Source of the DNA: Chara braunii
Taxonomy: Eukaryota; Streptophyta; Charophyceae; Charales; Characeae
Reading direction: 5' to 3'
DNA: 31,207 bases
Assembly (NCBI GenBank): GCA_003427395.1
Contig: BFEA01000553.1
Location: 90,169 to 121,375, forward strand
Below the pieces are notes generated by a model. It was not told where the DNA came from and ran no database searches. It saw only the letters and a program-made list of their open reading frames with translations. Below, piece after piece: positions 1-8,513 of the stretch; position 1 is the first letter of the stretch; each line of letters opens with the position of its first letter. Both the position numbers and the translations under genes were made by a program.

Positions 1-138
1 CCAGTACTTAACTACATTTGTCTTCGTTCATGACGAACTTGAAATTTAAGAAGTTGAGGGTGAAGTTAGTTGGTAACTTTGGACTTTTTTGTCTCAATGT
101 TTCCTAAACTCCAGTCGTCTTAGGCGTGTTCATGACGA

Positions 139-181
<43 letters not shown>

Positions 182-290
182 CCGGTGACAAATGCTCCCG
201 TCTATTCGTGGGGAGGGGTCGTAGTAAGTTAGTGACAATATTTTTTTGTCTGAACCTCGCTGTTATTGTGGTCAGATACTATATTTCGTC
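1..290. repeat. Dispersed repeat fragment
   Basis: No coding signal. Positions 216-279 recur at 647-710 in the same orientation (GTAGTAAGTTAGTGAC, then a T-run, TTTGTCTGAA and GGTCAGATAC), and a CTTAACTAC...TTCATGA stretch at the left edge recurs near 607-640. The hammerhead element at 304-592 lies between the two copies. A 41-base T tract occupies 141-181 and may be the reverse-strand A-tail of a retroelement, but nothing attached to it is recognisable. Confidence 0.5.
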
Positions 291-303
291 ACAAATAGAA
301 CTG

Positions 304-592
304 GCCGGTAAACCGTAGGCAGAGAGGGAGAAGAGGACAACAAACGAGGGGCTGTGACAAACTGTTTCGTCGGAGTTTCACCGACTCATCAGGAGGCTGA
401 ACCCTCAACAGTATATATATGTCCTCTTCTCCCTCGCTGCCTATGGTTTACCGGGCAGTTCTGTTTGACAATATATATATTCTATTTGACGATATATATA
501 CATATATATATTGTTTGTGACGATATATATATATATATATTGTCAAACAGAGCTGCCCGGTAAACTGTAGGCAGAGCGGGAGAAGAGTACAA
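304..592. mobile_element. Hammerhead-bearing inverted-repeat element, copy 1 (collapsed)
   Basis: Left arm 304-360 (GGTAAACCGTAGGCAGAGAG, then AGAAGAGGACAACAAACGAG) leads into a minus-strand hammerhead at 361-412. A few TA repeats later the same arm appears in reverse complement at 421-470 (GTCCTCTTCTCCCT... GGTTTACCGGGCAG), so the central part found in other copies is missing here. A further left arm without ribozyme follows at 541-592 after TA-rich spacer. The outer ends read TGTTTGAC/GTCAAACA next to (TA)n, as in the 23.8-26.5 kb copies. No protein is encoded. Confidence 0.75.
361..412 (-). ncRNA. Type III hammerhead ribozyme, complete and perfectly paired
   Basis: Read on the minus strand, all parts are present in order. 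Stem III 5' strand is ACTGT with cleavage triplet GTT, cutting between plus positions 407 and 406. Stem I is GAGG/CCTC with 6-nt loop GTTCAG. The core is CTGATGA. Stem II is GTCGG/CCGAC with 7-nt loop TGAAACT. GAAA follows, and stem III closes with ACAGT, counting the last core A. Loop 1 TTCA is complementary to loop 2 TGAA, the kind of loop-loop contact natural hammerheads use. GTT is an allowed (NUH) but less usual triplet. Type III topology is that of plant retrozymes and viroid-like RNAs. Cleavage itself is predicted, not shown. Confidence 0.9.
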
Positions 593-646
593 CAAGTACA
601 TATATACTTAACTACGATTAGTCGTAGGGCGGTTCATGAACAAGTT

Positions 647-710
647 AGGGTCATAGTAAGTTAGTAACGATTTTTTTTTGTCTGAATCTGGCTGTGATTG
701 TGATCAGATA
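647..710 (+). repeat. Second copy of the left-edge dispersed repeat
   Basis: Matches 216-279 over about 64 bases with scattered changes, including the internal T-run and the TCAGATAC end. The pair flanks the first hammerhead element, so either the element inserted between two copies or the two are parts of one older repeat. Confidence 0.55.
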
Positions 711-2047
711 CCTCCAGGACAGTGCTACTCGGAGTCCATAGGAGTTTTGGTCTCAGTCTACCACTTTTGAGTCTTGACGGTATCACACTCTTTCAGATTT
801 GCTGTTCTCTGGGCTTTACTGTGGATTAGAATCTTGCAACGAGTCCGGTTTTGAAGGGCTCCAGCTCTCTGTTTTTTTTTTTTTGCCATTTGGTAGCTTC
901 ATTATGATGGCAGTTTTGCCGTGGCCTGAATTCCTTTGCAATCTTTTTTTTACCTCTCAAAATTCAGACTGATTTCGCAATTTGTTCACACTAGTGCCAC
1001 GAACAGCCAAACACTCTGTTGCCTTCAAATTCCAGATTATGCCAGATTACGCACGGATAGCACACAATCAGTTTTTTAGACCACCAGTACATTGCCCAGG
1101 AGAATGGTCCCACTAGCAACGGGGATTGGATTGAGATCCTGGATCTGGGCGTGTTTTAGGCAGAGATGCAGAAAAGGAGTTCAATCTCGATTTTCTGCAC
1201 TTGTCCACAAACGCGGCCAGATTCAGGCGTTCAATCCAATCCTCTTTGCTTGTGGGACCTCACCCCAGGAAAACTTGAGAATCGAAATCGAGCAAATTCT
1301 AGGCTACCAGAGTGGCCGGGGACCACTTGCCCGGCCAGACCGAAAAAAATAGAAAAATAAAAAATGAAAATAAAAGTTTTGAATTTTTTAATTATTTTTT
1401 GCCCTGAACGGCGCCTGAAGCAAAAGTTGTTCAGTTTATTTTTCGCGTAAAATAGTTTGTTTTCGGATTTTTTGGATTTAAAAAAAGAGAGAATTTTGCT
1501 GGGACCTTCCTTGGATGCTTGTACGGCCGGGCGACCCTGGAAAACAAGGTGACGAGGGCGGCCCGGTTGGTAGCCGAAGAGAAAATTTGAATTTTTTTGA
1601 GGCTTGGGTTTTCCGGGCAAAAAATGTGTGGCTCAACCAGCCAAAAGAAAAGAAAAAGCGTCGTGATGGCATTTCGGCGAAGCTTGGCATGGAGGGGGAA
1701 TCTGCCTCGACAAAAAGAGGCTTGAATGTACCGGCGGCTTAAAAGAACGGATCTATAACAAGCAGGAGTTTTTTCATTGAAACATCTCCGAGTCGCCCGA
1801 GATCCTTTGGAACCTGATACAGGTGAACCAGGATGGGTTATATATTGTGATATGGGTCGGGATATATTTGTGTCAGCACTACCGTCTGCGTGGGAGTGGA
1901 ATGCCTCTCCATCATTGCTGCATCTGGACTGAAAATTTCCTAAAATAATAGGGCTATAATGCCCGGGCGTTCTATTCAGGTGAAGACTGTACTAGAAGCC
2001 AAGTCTTATGGAATAGTAGACTTGGTTGGTGAAGATCCAACAGCCAC
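711..2047. other. Unclassified interval, no gene recognised
   Basis: Several short open frames overlap one another on both strands here without domain signal, so none is called. The segment includes CCACCAGTAC at 1082-1091, a terminus of the small TIR family described at 3.7, 10.7 and 22.6 kb, and an AT-rich patch at 1345-1400. A T-run follows at 2048-2072. Confidence 0.4.
1954..1990 (+). repeat. Dispersed repeat, partner at 27848-27884
   Basis: CTATAATGCCCGGGCGTTCT and the following TATTCAGGTGAAGAC recur at 27848-27884 with a few changes (TATAATGACCGGGCATTC...). The pair lies 26 kb apart in the same orientation. The parent element is not recognised. Confidence 0.5.
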
Positions 2048-2203
2048 TTTTTTTTTTTTTTTTTTTTTTTTTCCACTCCATCAATATAAACTTAGAATTT
2101 CAAAGTATTGCTCTGACACCGGGTCTGCATTTCCCACTGGTCAATTCTTTTTTGTATAAAAGAAAAACAAAAGCTCCAATGACCTAAATGTAAAGTGGCA
2201 TCC

Positions 2204-2597
2204 AGCGGCCTAGCTCAGTTGGTAATGCACGCAAGTGGCATTCAGGCGGTCTTGGGTTCAATCCCCAGTGGCGTCATGTACCTTCCTGGGCAAGCTTGGC
2301 GCCGACCACCTAGAGATAAGCCCTTGGTCCCCATGAGTGGCATTGAGCAGAGACTGCTGATGTTCATAGGGGGAGGGGACCGGAGGGGAGGCACAGCGAC
2401 TGACGCCATTGAAAAAGCTCGGTCCTCAGGCTGATGCTACCGGCTCACCCCTGGCCGGTATCGCCCACCTGCTGTAGCAGGTATCGCACCTGCTGCTGGG
2501 TGCAACTCCCACATGTTCCCTGGTTGGAGGCTTGAGCATGGATGTGGCTGCTAGGGGGGGGTCCCCGTAATAATACTATAATGACGATAAAAAAAAG
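2204..2597 (+). mobile_element. tRNA-derived SINE
   Basis: The head carries an RNA polymerase III A box, TAGCTCAGTTGG at 2211-2222, and B box, GGTTCAATCCC at 2255-2265, spaced as in a tRNA. The T arm still pairs (TTGGG/CCCAG) but the acceptor ends do not pair well, so it is not a working tRNA. An unrelated body of about 320 bases follows and ends with a short A-run at 2589-2596. That layout (tRNA head, body, A-rich end) is a SINE. The exact ends and target-site duplication are not clear. Such elements depend on a LINE's enzyme, and three LINE pieces lie in this window. Confidence 0.75.
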
Positions 2598-2664
2598 GCC
2601 TGAAAGGCTGTCCTGTCCAGATTCGACAGGTAATTGAATTGGTTGTGCATCAAAGAATTTGCCG

Positions 2665-2871
2665 AAAAAAAGAAAAAGTAAAGCCGCAGACTTGCTAGAC
2701 AGCAAGATGCAGGAAGACACCCTTTTTGTTATTTGTCCCCAAAAGCCCCTTCTGTTCTGGGGGACGACAGTCCAGTTGCTTATCCCCGCCAACTTGAAGC
2801 AAAAGTTCAAAATAGAAGAGTGAAGCTGAATACTTGCTAGACAACAAGATGCAGGAAGACACCTTTTTTTC
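2665..2871 (+). repeat. Short direct duplication
   Basis: CTTGCTAGACAGCAAGATGC plus AGGAAGACACC near 2692-2722 recurs near 2833-2863 as CTTGCTAGACAACAAGATGC, with related flanks on both sides; the period is about 142 bases. A run of 27 G follows at 2875-2901, which could form a G-quadruplex and often marks unreliable base calling. Confidence 0.55.
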
Positions 2872-2982
2872 CGTGGGGGGGGGGGGGGGGGGGGGGGGGG
2901 GCAGGGCGGAGGGGGCGGGGGGCAAACGGGGGCAAGCTGAAATTCCCTTGCACCCACCAGCTCCGCCAGTTCATCCGAAAAA

Positions 2983-2992
2983 GCAGATTGAG
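2983..2992. repeat. Target-site duplication of the U6 retrocopy (left)
   Basis: GCAGATTGAG here is repeated exactly at 3123-3132, just after the A-rich tail. The last G may also serve as the first base of U6. Confidence 0.85.
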
Positions 2993-3091
2993 TCCTTCGG
3001 GACATCCGTTAAAATTGGAACGATACAGAGAAGATTCGCATGGCCCCTGCGCTTTCAAGGATGACACGCGTAAATCGAGAAATGGTCCAAA
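2992..3091 (+). pseudogene. U6: U6 spliceosomal snRNA retropseudogene
   Basis: The segment follows U6 snRNA almost end to end: the 5' hairpin TCCTTCGGGACA, AAAATTGGAACGATACAGAG with the ACAGAGA box, GCATGGCCCCTGCGC, then AAGGATGACACGCG and TAAATCGAGAAATGGTCC. Breaks against the family are TTCGCATGG where U6 has TTAGCATGG, so the catalytic AGC triad is CGC, and four extra bases (TTTC) after CTGCGC. The 3' end runs into an A-rich tail (3092-3120) instead of the pol III T-stop, and no plant U6 promoter element or TATA box lies upstream. The copy is flanked by direct GCAGATTGAG at 2983-2992 and 3123-3132, a target-site duplication. This is a LINE-mobilised retrocopy, not a working gene. Confidence 0.92.
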
Positions 3092-3122
3092 TAATTAAAA
3101 AAAGAAAAAAGAAAAAAAAAGG

Positions 3123-3132
3123 GCAGATTGAG
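3123..3132. repeat. Target-site duplication of the U6 retrocopy (right)
   Basis: Exact repeat of 2983-2992, placed directly after the A-rich tail as expected for target-primed reverse transcription. Confidence 0.85.
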
Positions 3133-3299
3133 CCTATCCTAAAAAAATAGGAGGCCATGAACTGCAGATTCATGGTCCCCGGATTTTTAGGAGAGGCTAT
3201 GTGCTGGTGCCTTTTTCGTCTTGACGTCCTCAAGTCCTCTGTTCATCTAAACTAGTACATCTGGAGAATTTGAACGAGCCACTCCTAAAAGTTAGGGGC

Positions 3300-3423
3300 C
3301 TCGGGACAGGGCCAGCCTGGGGGTGGGCGGAATTTTTTTCTTTGTTCAGGGCTGGGCCTAGTACCAACCCACAGTATGGGACAATTTTTGTTTCTGGTGG
3401 CCCTTTGGACGCCCTGTCCCGAG
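3300..3423. mobile_element. Small TIR element (MITE-like hairpin)
   Basis: Perfect 13-bp terminal inverted repeats, CTCGGGACAGGGC at 3300-3312 and GCCCTGTCCCGAG at 3411-3423, enclose about 98 bases without coding potential. No clear target-site duplication is visible. It could be a MITE or simply a stable hairpin within a larger repeat. Confidence 0.5.
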
Positions 3424-3646
3424 CCTCTGAAATTTTAGCAGAGCTGGGGCCATGTACTGGTGCTTCAGAATACCACTGGCAGTACTTCCGAACCCCTTCT
3501 TCTCAATTTTGATTTCCCTTGCACACCAACAAAAAGCAGCCGGACGCTAGCCCATTTCTTCTTTTTTGCCCTTGCACCACCAGTCATTTTGGTCTGGTAG
3601 GCTGAGCCCAGATGCACAGCCGCATAGGAACAAAATGGCTTGGGTC

Positions 3647-3703
3647 AGTACTGGTGGTTCAAGGACTCTTTTGAAAAGTCTTTCAATTTAAACCACCAGT
3701 ACT
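3647..3703. repeat. Foldback joined to a MITE: AGTACTGGTGG palindrome
   Basis: AGTACTGGTGGTT at 3647 and AAACCACCAGTACT ending at 3703 are inverse complements, and the centre (GGACTCTTTTGAAAAGTCTT) also folds on itself. The right end overlaps the TIR of the next element. The same AGTACTGGTGG/CCACCAGTACT end recurs at 1.08, 10.7, 22.6, 23.1 and 23.7 kb. Confidence 0.6.
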
Positions 3704-3886
3704 TGGCCCAGCTATCGATGCCGAGCCTGGAATGCCCCTGCGCGCCGATTTTTGCCGAAGCGCCAGGGTACCGCTTCGTTTTGTTTTTGGCTGGCGCTTC
3801 CAGCCATTGTGGTCTGGTGCCCCGAAGCCCTAAAGGCGCGGCGCGTTAACGGGGAAGCGCCGCGGCCGATAGCTGGGCCAAGTACT
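3698..3886. mobile_element. 189-bp TIR element (MITE-like)
   Basis: Perfect 20-bp terminal inverted repeats: AGTACTTGGCCCAGCTATCG at 3698-3717 and its reverse complement at 3867-3886. The interior is GC-rich with several short inverted repeats and encodes nothing. The end sequence CCAGTACTTGGCGCAGCTAT at 23099-23118 belongs to the same family. A non-autonomous DNA transposon is the simplest reading; no transposase is present in the window. Confidence 0.65.
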
Positions 3887-3906
3887 GGGTACATGTTTCT
3901 TTTGCC

Positions 3907-3910
<4 letters not shown>

Positions 3911-3951
<41 letters not shown>
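3911..3951 (+). repeat. A-tract followed by (CA)n microsatellite
   Basis: Twenty-seven A (3911-3937) run straight into CA repeats. It may be the tail of a retrocopy, but no source element is recognised upstream. Confidence 0.8.
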
Positions 3952-4031
3952 GATTCTGGGTACTTCTTGCAAACTCATTTTAGGCTCCTTGGATGCTGTT
4001 ATATTCATGGACCTGCGGTTTTTCGATGCCA

Positions 4032-4240
4032 GAACGACGCTGGCCGGTGCTGGGGGGGTTGCCCTGTAACTCGTTGATAGCAGGAGCGTGAGGCCTGGTA
4101 GAGAGATCTGGGGATGCCTTGGGGCGGGCATTCCAAGGGAAAACCAAGGGTTGCTGTCGGGACGACGCTGGCCGGAGCTGGGGTGAGTCATGTTGCCCTG
4201 TAACCTAGCAGGGTGGGGGCATGAGGCCTGGGAGAGTTCG
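4032..4240 (+). repeat. Tandem direct duplication, period about 128 bp
   Basis: ACGACGCTGGCCGGTGCTGG, TTGCCCTGTAAC and CATGAGGCCTGG-like blocks at about 4034-4100 recur at about 4162-4236 with small indels. No coding meaning is evident. Confidence 0.6.
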
Positions 4241-4465
4241 GCAGGAATAAGGCAGTGTTAGAGAATTTTAGAGTGTTTTGTTAGGGATTCCAGGGGTTCT
4301 GAGCATTCGAAGGACTTCTGTGGCTAAGCCTTTCGGTTTTGACTTAGTAATTGCAGCGTGAGTAGCCTAGTAATAGGTCAGCAGTTATCCATGTTTTTCC
4401 TAAATTTTCCTGAACTGCTTTAATAGTTCTCTGATTGCAGAAGATCAGTCGTTATTTATATCAAA

Positions 4466-4489
4466 GCCGGGAAACGGGTTCGGCGTCCC
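4466..4489 (-). repeat. LINE 3'-tail motif, isolated copy
   Basis: On the minus strand this reads GGGACGCCGAACCCGTTTCC, then CGGC. It is a variant of the stem-loop found near the 3' ends of the LINEs at 4857-4880, 31006-31026 and 31063-31085. It may be the remnant of a heavily 5'-truncated LINE. Confidence 0.5.
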
Positions 4490-4542
4490 TTGCAAAAAGT
4501 TGCCGCAATAGTTCTCAGATTGTTCTTAGCTGAAGATGGGAA

Positions 4543-4588
4543 GCTGGGCCTGGTTCCCAGCAAAAAAAAAAAAAAGAAAAAAAAAGAA
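4543..4588 (+). mobile_element. LINE/SINE 3' end: stem-loop plus A-tail
   Basis: A perfect hairpin, GCTGGG with loop CCTGGTT and CCCAGC (4543-4561), is followed at once by an interrupted A-tail (4562-4588). The same hairpin sequence occurs at 31011-31026. It looks like the 3' terminus of a plus-strand retroelement; the body upstream is not recognised. Confidence 0.55.
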
Positions 4589-4737
4589 ACAGTGCATGGC
4601 CTCAGCCTTGCAGCAAAATACCTTGACGCCTCAAGAAGTAAAAGGGGGGCTCACCGCCGAGATAGAGGGCTTACGAAAGGGTTTTCAATTGGAGGGGGAA
4701 AAAAAAGGCGGGCTCGGGGCAGGGTCGGAGCGTCAGG

Positions 4738-4773
<36 letters not shown>

Positions 4774-4856
4774 AGAAGTTGTCGCTTTATATTCCAATAA
4801 AAGGTGGTCGAGGCTGGGGACCTCACAATTCTACCCGCAGTACCAAGTAGTAGCCT

Positions 4857-4880
4857 GCTGGAAACCGGGTCCAGCGTCCC
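4857..4880 (-). other. LINE 3' UTR stem-loop motif
   Basis: On the minus strand: GGGACGCTGGACCCGGTTTC then CAGC, in which GCTGG and CCAGC pair around ACCCGGTTT. The motif sits about 85 bases before the poly-A tail and recurs near other LINE 3' ends here. L1-type plant LINEs and their SINEs are known to share 3' structures read by the reverse transcriptase; that role is inferred for this one. Confidence 0.6.
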
Positions 4881-4890
4881 AAGACCACTC

Positions 4891-5025
4891 TACCTAACTT
4901 CAGAAATTTAACTCCTCAAAAAACCTGACCTTGAAGCACAGTAAAAGGAGGTTAACTTAGCCTAACTTCAGCAAATTGACTCCTCAACAAAGGCTGACCT
5001 TGAAGCCCAGTAACAGGAGGCTAAT
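4891..5025 (-). repeat. Tandem duplication in the LINE 3' UTR
   Basis: Two units of about 67 bases share CCTAACTTCAG, TTGACTCCTCAA, CTGACCTTGAAGC and CAGTAACAGGAGG-type blocks (plus-strand reading). They lie between the ORF2 stop and the 3' stem-loop. Confidence 0.6.
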
Positions 5026-5164
5026 ATTTAGATCAATAGTGACTCTTCATTCCATACAGCCGAAAAAACTTCTTGTTTTGCTTACCGGACGTAAGATTGG
5101 TCCTAAATCAAAAACATCGACCTTTTTCACATAGTGAACCGAGGAATCCTTCCATCCTCCTTGA

Positions 5165-6678
5165 TCAAGTTAACCATTTTGCCACCATCAAGCCCCCTTC
5201 TGGGCTCACCGTCGCTAAAAAGTTCTTCACCGTCCATCTTTTTCGAAACCACTGAAGGCCCCCTCGAGCCCTTTGTTTGGATTTCTGCCATTCTGCTACG
5301 ACAGTCAGTCTGAGAGCATCCTTAATCATGCCTATCTGCTGTTGGAGGGGCCAGTTGTCATCATTGAACACCATAGCGTTTCTTGCTTTCCAACTTATCT
5401 CCATTACAATTCCTTTGCAAACCAGTGTTGCATATCCCCACGCATCTCTCCATTTTGTCCTCGGGGGTAAGGTAGCCCATACTATCCAATCATCTGTCCA
5501 TTCCCACTCGTTACCTCCCCCTTCTTCCCACTGCAGTTTCCACCATCTCCATACTTCATCTGCTAGAGGACACAGCAGCCACACGTGTTCCATAGCTTCC
5601 CACTCCCATTTGCAGCGCTGACACGTCTGATCAAGCTCCATGCCTCCGTGGTTTAACCGAACCGCAGAGGGTATTACATCTAGTGACTGAGCCCACATCA
5701 GACTCGCTTGTTTCTGGGAGGGAATCCTCTTCAGTATGTTCCGTAGAACCTTGAAGTCAGGTAGGGTCTTAGATAGGGCTTGTTTTTTTCGGTATCTCTG
5801 TGTTGCCACCTCGCTTGGTTGCTGTTTCTTTTGTCTACACTGCACTGTTCCCACTTTTGGGCGATACTGAAATAGTGGTATTATCTTATCATTGTTGTTC
5901 TTCCAACCATATTGCACTGGTTCCACTCTGTATTCCTCCGCTAGGCCCTCCAGGAGGATCACATGTCTGACTTTGTGCTCTTGCTGTTCCCAGACCCTGA
6001 CTTCCGTCAGCCCCACCGTGGAGTCCAGTGTGATTTCTTCCTCCCACCTCAGCTCTATCTCTTCTTTGACTGGTCTACCCATTCTCCACAGCTCTAATCT
6101 CATGCCCTGCAGCAAATCCGGGCCTAGCACTTTTAGTACATGGCGAGGGTTATCTGGATGCTTCACCCATGTATCTTTGCCATGGTCTGTAGTATCCTTG
6201 AGGATCTCTTCCCAATGAGGGGGTAATGCTGCCAACAGTGCCTCATAATTTTCCTCTACTCTGTGCAGTCTGGGCAGCTTCTTCCTCAGGTCTTCGACAA
6301 GCATCCATCCTTGTTTTTCCCAGTCCCATATATGTTTGACCAGGAACACCCCTTTTTCAATCCATGCTCGCGCAAAGTTACCTGCCTTTTGGGCAGATTC
6401 AATTGACTGGTCTGTCCCTTGCTTTATCCGCACATTGTCAAATAAACTCTGGTTTCCCACTTATATCCTGGTCTGCGGATCTCTCAGCATTACAGGCTTG
6501 GTTTTTCTCCATGTTGTCAAAATGTCTGACCATATTTTGGAGGTAGTCCTTCTTATAGAGAAGTTAGTCAATAATAGGCAAGACCAAACATTAACTCCCT
6601 TTGCTAGTACCCAATCCCTTCTCAGAATATACTCTGCAAATAGGATCCATAAATGTTGTTCTTTTTCAAAACAAGCTT
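5165..6678 (-). pseudogene. LINE ORF2 C-terminal part with zinc-knuckle (zf-RVT)
   Basis: An open stretch of 431 codons ends at 5165. Near residues 280-297 it has C-x2-C-x8-H-x4-C, followed by a tryptophan-rich segment (EVWRWW). That is the zf-RVT knuckle at the end of plant L1 ORF2, thought to help bind the element's RNA. Upstream the same frame runs on through one TAA (6461-6463) to about 6678; this extension includes WILFAEYILRRDW and KIWSDILTTWRKTK. There a frameshift separates it from the reverse transcriptase. The open stretch therefore has no true start of its own. A long insert-like, charged region (residues about 60-230) lies before the knuckle. Confidence 0.85.
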
Positions 6679-7626
6679 TTATGATCTATTTTTAATTAAC
6701 AAACCTACATTCTGGTCCCGTGGGTCCAAAACCCCCAATCCTCCCTGGTCCCTTGGTTGACACACCAGTTCCCAAGCTACTTTATAGATCAAACCCTGTT
6801 CTTCTGAGGCTGAGGGTTTCCACAGGTACTGTGCCGCCACCCTTTTAATTTGAGTATAAGCCTTGTCTCCCAAATAATGAATAGTCAGCGGGAACCACAT
6901 AATAGAAAAGGCAGCTGAGGTGAGCACCAGAGCCCTCCCAAAAGTCGACAGTTTGTGACTCCTTATCCAACCCAATATCCTTGCACATACTTTCTCCTTG
7001 ATGATCTTATCCTGGGCTATGGAGCAGTTTGACAGCGATGTCTGAACCCCCAACAGTCGCGTCGAACTCTCGGGCAGTACTTCTCTGAGGCCCCAATTCA
7101 CACACAAATTAAATGGGCCTGGGAGTAAATAGGCGGACTTATCCCAGTTTATAGATGTGTAAGATAAATCGCAATATATGTTTAATACTACTCTAAGTTC
7201 AGTAAAGGAGGCTAATGAGTGCTCACATACAATTGTCAGATCATCGGCTATGGCCCCGCCCTTCCAATGAATGGTGGGGGGGATCTCTAAGCCTCTTATG
7301 TTAGGATTGTTTCTGATGTTGTCTAAAAGAACCTCCAGTTGTAATACGAACAAAAGGGGGGCCAAGGGGCAGCCCTGTCGGAGAGATCGAGTAAGTTTGA
7401 AAGGTTCCGACAATCTGCCGTTCACTAAGACTACTGACAAGGCATCCGAGTACATGGCTTTGACACCTTGCAAGAAAAAGGGACCGAAGCCCATGTGGTT
7501 CAGTGTCGTGAAGACAAAGGACCACCCCACTTTATCGTAGGCCTTCTCCATGTCAAGGAGAAGGGTGGCGATTTCTTTCTTAGACTTTTCTGATGCGATA
7601 ATCTCTAGTGCTTGAAGGGTAGTCAT
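6679..7626 (-). pseudogene. LINE ORF2 reverse transcriptase domain
   Basis: The enzyme would copy LINE RNA at a nicked target. Visible motifs, numbered from 7626, are LLLDMEKAYD with the motif A aspartate at residue 25, TRSLRQGCPLAPLLF at 79-93, and GGAIADDLTIV with the catalytic pair at 128-129. RLLGVQ follows, then a thumb-like segment with HKLSTFGRALVL. The usual F/YADD is IADD. The frame continues upstream past a TGA at 7663-7665 into Q-E-Q, A-F-V-K and D-R-T-I-F-D-N, and a frameshift near 7725 links it to the next fragment. At the C end it shifts frame near 6679. No start codon belongs to it; it is the middle of a broken ORF2. Confidence 0.92.
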
Positions 7627-8373
7627 GATATTATCGAAGATCGTCCGGTCCTTAACGAAGGCTCATTGTTCCTGTCCAACCAGTTTGGGTAGGAATTCCG
7701 CCAATCTGATAATTTGGGCTTGGCTAAGATTTTGTAAGCTACATTCAACAAAGAAATTGGTTTATAGTTCCTTACTTTAGATTGACTTCCCTTTTTGTAC
7801 AACAGGGATATATACCCTTTTAAGAAACCCATCGGGAGTGACCCGTCCGTTCTTATGTTGCTATAGACCTTAGTCAGGAACGGGCCGAACACGTCCCAAC
7901 ATTCCACATATAATTCCACGGGAAGGCCATCGAGGCCGGGATATTTCCCACATGCCATCTGCCTGGCTGCTTTGCCCAGTTCATCTGTTGTGAAAGATTC
8001 CTCTAGGGTCTGTCTCATTTCAGGTGATAGTTTAATCCTGGATGTATCCCATAAAGAGTTATTTATCGAGAGGTCTGTGTCACATGAATCAAAGGGTCTC
8101 CTTGTTGAGACAATGTCGCTGAAATAGTCAAAGACAAATGAGCACATAGTTTCTGTGTCGGATATCATAATAGGATTTATCACAAATGGGTGAGCAAGCT
8201 CCCTAGTAAGAGATTTTGACTGTCTGAGAATTAATGATCGAAAGGAAATTGTAGTCATCCTGTCGTACCCAATAATTCCCCTCAGTTTCAGCCAATCCAA
8301 CCACTCAGTCTGTTTCCTAACTTCTAGTTTTTCTAATTCTATTGTTGCCTTACTTCTTTTCTATGACCAAAAG
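7623..8373 (-). pseudogene. LINE ORF2 linker and RT fingers
   Basis: This open stretch precedes the reverse transcriptase palm. TEWLDWLKLRG, then TISFRSLILRQ, resembles the segment between endonuclease and RT in plant L1 elements (the R-W-L...G-D-x-N-S-K-F-F-H region). PGLDGLPVELYVECW and GYISLLYKKGSQSKVRNYKP are the RT finger motifs (P-G-x-D-G-x-P and I-x-L-L-x-K-K-G...N-Y-R-P). Reading upstream of 8300 the frame stays open through L-E-K-L-E-V-R-K-Q to a TAG near 8363, about where LINE sequence ends. From about 7725 to 7623 the open frame is out of phase with the real coding frame. Confidence 0.88.
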
Positions 8374-8374
8374 A
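8373..8374. other. Proposed inversion breakpoint 1 (LINE / LTR)
   Basis: LINE ORF2 linker sequence ends and LTR sequence begins here. The LTR side aligns with the full LTR (18418-22578) only up to about 20840. See the findings for the matching breakpoint at 14025/14026. Confidence 0.7.
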
Positions 8375-8452
8375 GAAGCTCGCGCGGGAAAAAAATTTGC
8401 GCGGGAAAGAGCCGCTGCGCGCAATAAAATGAGGCACGCGCGTGCGCTAGAG

Positions 8453-8462
8453 AGAGAGGGAG

Positions 8463-8513
<51 letters not shown>

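Larger units (their letters stand above)
4741..8373 (-). mobile_element. L1-type LINE, 3' half (RT, zinc-knuckle, 3' UTR, poly-A)
   Basis: On the minus strand the order is ORF2 linker, reverse transcriptase, C-terminal zinc-knuckle, 3' UTR with a stem-loop motif (4857-4880), then 32 A shown as the T-run at 4741-4772. It is broken by frameshifts and stops and cannot be active. It starts abruptly at about 8373 inside the linker between endonuclease and reverse transcriptase. The missing 5' half has the complementary end point at about 14025 on the plus strand. Together they give an ORF2 of about 4.2 kb, the usual plant L1 size, so both are probably one element split by an inversion. No target-site duplication was found. 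Confidence 0.85.

Noticed and set aside
2204-2276. Functional tRNA gene
   Set aside because: Acceptor stem does not pair and a SINE body follows; boxes alone are not enough.
2445-3005. Proline-rich open frame on the minus strand
   Set aside because: Generated by a 27-G run and overlapping the SINE end; no domain.
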